A stretch of 64,000 bases of DNA, taken from NCBI RefSeq assembly GCF_000744785.1, contig NZ_JQMO01000003.1:4774001-4838000 (forward strand). Direction: 5' to 3'. Positions within the stretch are counted from its first letter, which is position 1, and each line of letters starts with the position of its first letter. Below, piece by piece: positions 61,833 through 64,000 of this stretch. The notes beneath the pieces are model-generated. The model was not told the DNA's origin. It saw only the letters and a list, made by a program, of their open reading frames with translations, and made no database searches. This DNA is from Kitasatospora azatica KCTC 9699 (lineage in GTDB: Bacteria > Actinomycetota > Actinomycetes > Streptomycetales > Streptomycetaceae). A program made the position numbers and the translations under genes.

Positions 61833-63233
61833 CTATCCGAGAGTCCACCGCTGGTTGCCGCCGCCGTTGCACGACCAGAGTTCGACCGGGGCGCCGTTGG
61901 CGGTGGAAGCTCCGGTCACATCCAGGCACAGGCCGGACTGGACGCCCGTGATCGTGCCGTTGGAGTTGAGGTTCCACTGCTGGTTGGTCTGGCCGTTGCA
62001 GGACCAGAGGATCGCCTTGGTGCCGTTGACGGTGCCCATGGCGTTGGCGTCCAGGCACAGCACGCTGCCGCCCACGGTCACCGTCAGCTGGTTCGACGCC
62101 GTCCGGGTCCAGGTCTGGTTCGCGGCGCCGGTGCAGCTGTAGATCTGCTGCTGGGTGCCCAGCGTGGTGGTCGAGTTCGGGTCGTCCAGGCACTTGCCCG
62201 CACCCACCGCGTGCAGCGCGCCGTTGTTGCCGCCGCCGGAGGGGGTGCTGTCCAGGCCCATGAAGTGGATGGCGTTGGCGGCCATCGCGGTGCCCTTGAC
62301 GGGCAGTTCGTGGCCGGCACCGGAGATGCTGTACGCCTCGACCTGGGTGGTGCCGGCGCCGTTGTTGTACCGGGTGCGGGTCCAGTTGGCCGCCGGGGTG
62401 TCGGTGGACGACGGGTTCTGGCTCACCCCGAGGACGTCGGTCCACTGCTTGATCTCTTCGGCGAGGTTGTTGTAGTTCACGGTGGTGTCGTTGGTCCCGT
62501 GCCACAGCTGCATGCGCGGCCGCGGGCCGGTGTAGCCGGGGTACGCGGTGCCCCGCACCAGGTCGCCCCACTGCTGCGGGGTCTTGTTGACCTGCCCGCC
62601 GCCGCAGGGCCCGTTCCAGCCGCGCACCGTGCCGGTGGCGAAGCAGTGGTAGGGCACTCCCATGAACGCGGCGCCCGCCTTGAACACGTCGGGGTAGTCG
62701 GCGAGCATCACGTTGGTCATCATGCCGCCGGACGACTGCCCGGTCACGAACACGGCGTTGGGGTTGCCGCCGTAGTGCTGCTCGGTGTAGGTGATCATCG
62801 ACATCAGCCCGACCGGGTCACTGCCGCCGTTGCGGGTCAGCGCCTGGTCGGAGGAGACGTCCCAGCAGGCTGCGCCGGGGGTCGAGGGGTAGATGACGAG
62901 GAACCCGTACTGGTCGGCCAGCGACGCGAAGTCCTGGCTCTGGTACAGGTAGGGCCCGGAGCCCTGACACCCGTGCAGGGCGAGCAGGATCGGCGGGTTG
63001 GCCTTGACGTTGTTCGGCCGGTACAGGTTCATCTGCAGGCCGGTCGGGTTGGTGCCGAAGTTGCTGATCGGGGTCAGCGAGGCGACGGCGGCCTGGGGGG
63101 CGGCCGGCAGGCTCAGGCTGACCGCGATGCCGAGCGCGGCGGCGACGCCGAGCACGCGGGTCATCAGGTACCGGGAACGCAGCGTGGAACCTCTCTTCCT
63201 CCGCGGGCTCTTGACAGATGGGCGAGGGAACAT
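61833..63233 (-). CDS. Secreted CE1-type esterase (PHB depolymerase-like) with ricin-B domain
   Basis: A 466-residue exported hydrolase, probably an acetylxylan or feruloyl esterase acting on plant polymers. A long Arg/Lys-rich signal region is followed by a catalytic alpha/beta-hydrolase domain (about residues 50-320) with the nucleophile S167 in VTGQSSGGMM, the Asp in WHGTNDTTVNY and the His in SGAGHELPVKG. A Gly/Ser linker leads to a C-terminal ricin-B-type domain (about 340-466; QTWTRT, QQWNLN and QRWTL repeats) that binds carbohydrate. The ATG at MFPRPSVKS is chosen; an alternative upstream start is less likely. Confidence 0.92.
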   Translation of the reverse strand: MFPRPSVKSPRRKRGSTLRSRYLMTRVLGVAAALGIAVSLSLPAAPQAAVASLTPISNFGTNPTGLQMNLYRPNNVKANPPILLALHGCQGSGPYLYQSQDFASLADQYGFLVIYPSTPGAACWDVSSDQALTRNGGSDPVGLMSMITYTEQHYGGNPNAVFVTGQSSGGMMTNVMLADYPDVFKAGAAFMGVPYHCFATGTVRGWNGPCGGGQVNKTPQQWGDLVRGTAYPGYTGPRPRMQLWHGTNDTTVNYNNLAEEIKQWTDVLGVSQNPSSTDTPAANWTRTRYNNGAGTTQVEAYSISGAGHELPVKGTAMAANAIHFMGLDSTPSGGGNNGALHAVGAGKCLDDPNSTTTLGTQQQIYSCTGAANQTWTRTASNQLTVTVGGSVLCLDANAMGTVNGTKAILWSCNGQTNQQWNLNSNGTITGVQSGLCLDVTGASTANGAPVELWSCNGGGNQRWTLG

Positions 63234-63385
63234 GTCGATGCTCTCTTTCAGCCGTTGCCTCTGACCAGACCGCCTGTCCGGACACCACCCAGTTGTCACC
63301 GCCCCCGGAAAGGTTGCACGGGACCGCGAAGATCTTTTTTGGGCAGCACGTCACTTATCGCCCTCTGATACCTGCGGCGTAGTGG

Positions 63386-63922
63386 TCAAGCGCCCAACTC
63401 GCGCCCGGAGTTGTGCAAGTAGGCCAGGCTGCGCAGGAGTTCGGCTCGCAGGGTCGGGGTGAGGTGGCGGGCCCAGGCGGGGGTGGGTTCTCCGCGCAGG
63501 TGGGCCCAGCAGGCCAGCGCGTAGCCGAACTGGCGGTCTGTCAGGTATCCGAGGTGGTGGGTGGTGCCGAGGAAGGAGCCGGCCAGCATCTGCTCGGTGA
63601 GGTCGCCCATCGGGAGGGCCGACCAGCCGTGGGCGGTCCTGGCGAAGGTGTGGGCGGCGTTGGCGGTGAAGACGCCCATGCCGAGGTGGACGGTCAGGAG
63701 GTCGGTGAGCTTCTCCTCCTCCCGCTCCCAGTCGGGCAACCGGCCCTCGCCGCGCAGCCGGACGTGGGCCAGCTCGTGGGCGATGATCGCGGTGAGGCGG
63801 GCCGGGTCCTCGCGGGCACGCAGGTCCAGGGATATGACGGCGTGGCCGTCCTCGTGGTGGTAGGTGCCGACCCATGCCGGCGCGTGGCTGCGCGCGATCT
63901 GAGCGGATGTTGAGGCGGTCAC
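63386..63922 (-). CDS. Zinc peptidase-like protein (HExxH)
   Basis: A 178-residue frame with a clear zinc motif, IIAHELAHVRL (H49, E50, H53), and a downstream acidic stretch (EREEEKLTDLLT) able to give the third ligand. It resembles a family of cytoplasmic streptomycete proteins that are, from memory, 250-330 residues long, so about 100 N-terminal residues are missing. An in-frame stop lies three codons before the GTG, and no ribosome site is seen. The gene may be 5'-truncated or frameshifted, with the rest beyond the window edge. Confidence 0.65.
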   Translation of the reverse strand: MTASTSAQIARSHAPAWVGTYHHEDGHAVISLDLRAREDPARLTAIIAHELAHVRLRGEGRLPDWEREEEKLTDLLTVHLGMGVFTANAAHTFARTAHGWSALPMGDLTEQMLAGSFLGTTHHLGYLTDRQFGYALACWAHLRGEPTPAWARHLTPTLRAELLRSLAYLHNSGRELGA

Positions 63923-64000
63923 GGCTCAATCGGCGACCTGATCGCCGCTCAGCGGCGGGCGGGTGGCCCGGTCGGTGAAGGGGCAACGCGCGTGGCCGGC

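Noticed and set aside
58888-62571. A 1227-codon minus-strand open frame that would fuse the HTH regulator to a giant N-terminal extension.
   Set aside because: The upstream part is antisense to the secreted-protein gene and out of frame with the esterase. It is Arg/Gly/Pro-rich low-information sequence typical of shadow frames in high-GC DNA, and a good ATG with ribosome site exists at 59769.

Overview
The window is high-GC actinobacterial chromosome, most likely Streptomycetaceae (Streptomyces, Kitasatospora or a close relative). The supporting signs are the strong G/C third-position bias, frequent GTG starts, an XRE/DUF5753 regulator and DUF397 remnants, a SAV2148-family HEPN protein, an ANTAR response regulator next to pyk, and the gene order pyk - pdtaR - livFGMHK - thioesterase - polA - hrpB - rpsA - coaE, which resembles the core region of Streptomyces chromosomes. 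No transposase, integrase, phage gene, CRISPR array, rRNA or biosynthetic gene cluster was seen.

Region by region. 1-5.6 kb: a cut-off winged-helix regulator divergent from an MFS exporter, a lipoprotein, an XRE/DUF5753 regulator, an aldehyde dehydrogenase and a 100-residue orphan. 5.6-11 kb (minus strand): a Tat-exported 5'-nucleotidase and a three-gene envelope operon (solute-binding-like protein, lipoprotein with solute-binding and VWA domains, two-helix membrane protein). 11-16 kb: pyruvate kinase, a glycosyltransferase, a scar of two divergent truncated genes (MFS, CGNR zinc finger), a LAGLIDADG-like protein, an unusual short tRNA-Leu and the ANTAR regulator pdtaR. 16-22 kb: a complete branched-chain amino acid ABC transporter. 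22-36 kb: housekeeping genes (thioesterase, polA, hrpB, rpsA, coaE) with an MMPL transporter, a very small secreted peptide, and a MarR/metallo-hydrolase pair.

36-42 kb (minus strand): glgX-treY-treZ, an operon that turns glycogen into trehalose. 42-47 kb: the SAV2148 HEPN protein, then an iron uptake operon behind a DtxR-type box, with EfeU and EfeO fused in one protein and EfeB next to it. 47-50.5 kb: an exonuclease, a small secreted protein, a polysaccharide deacetylase and a phosphotransferase. 50.5-55.6 kb: two divergent MMPL transporters sharing a 530-bp repeat-bearing spacer. 55.9-58 kb: a cold-shock protein with a hairpin leader followed by a DEAD-box RNA helicase. 58-64 kb: a methyltransferase/HTH pair, a secreted beta-rich protein, a DUF397 remnant, a small CxxC protein, a secreted CE1-type esterase with a ricin-B domain, and a zinc peptidase at the edge.

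Most of the window is ordinary core genome. The unexpected parts are the double-truncation scar at 14.25 kb, the class I-like tRNA with a leucine anticodon, the solute-binding/VWA operon, the tiny secreted cysteine peptide, duplicated stop-codon regions, and an element shared by the 3' ends of two unrelated genes.
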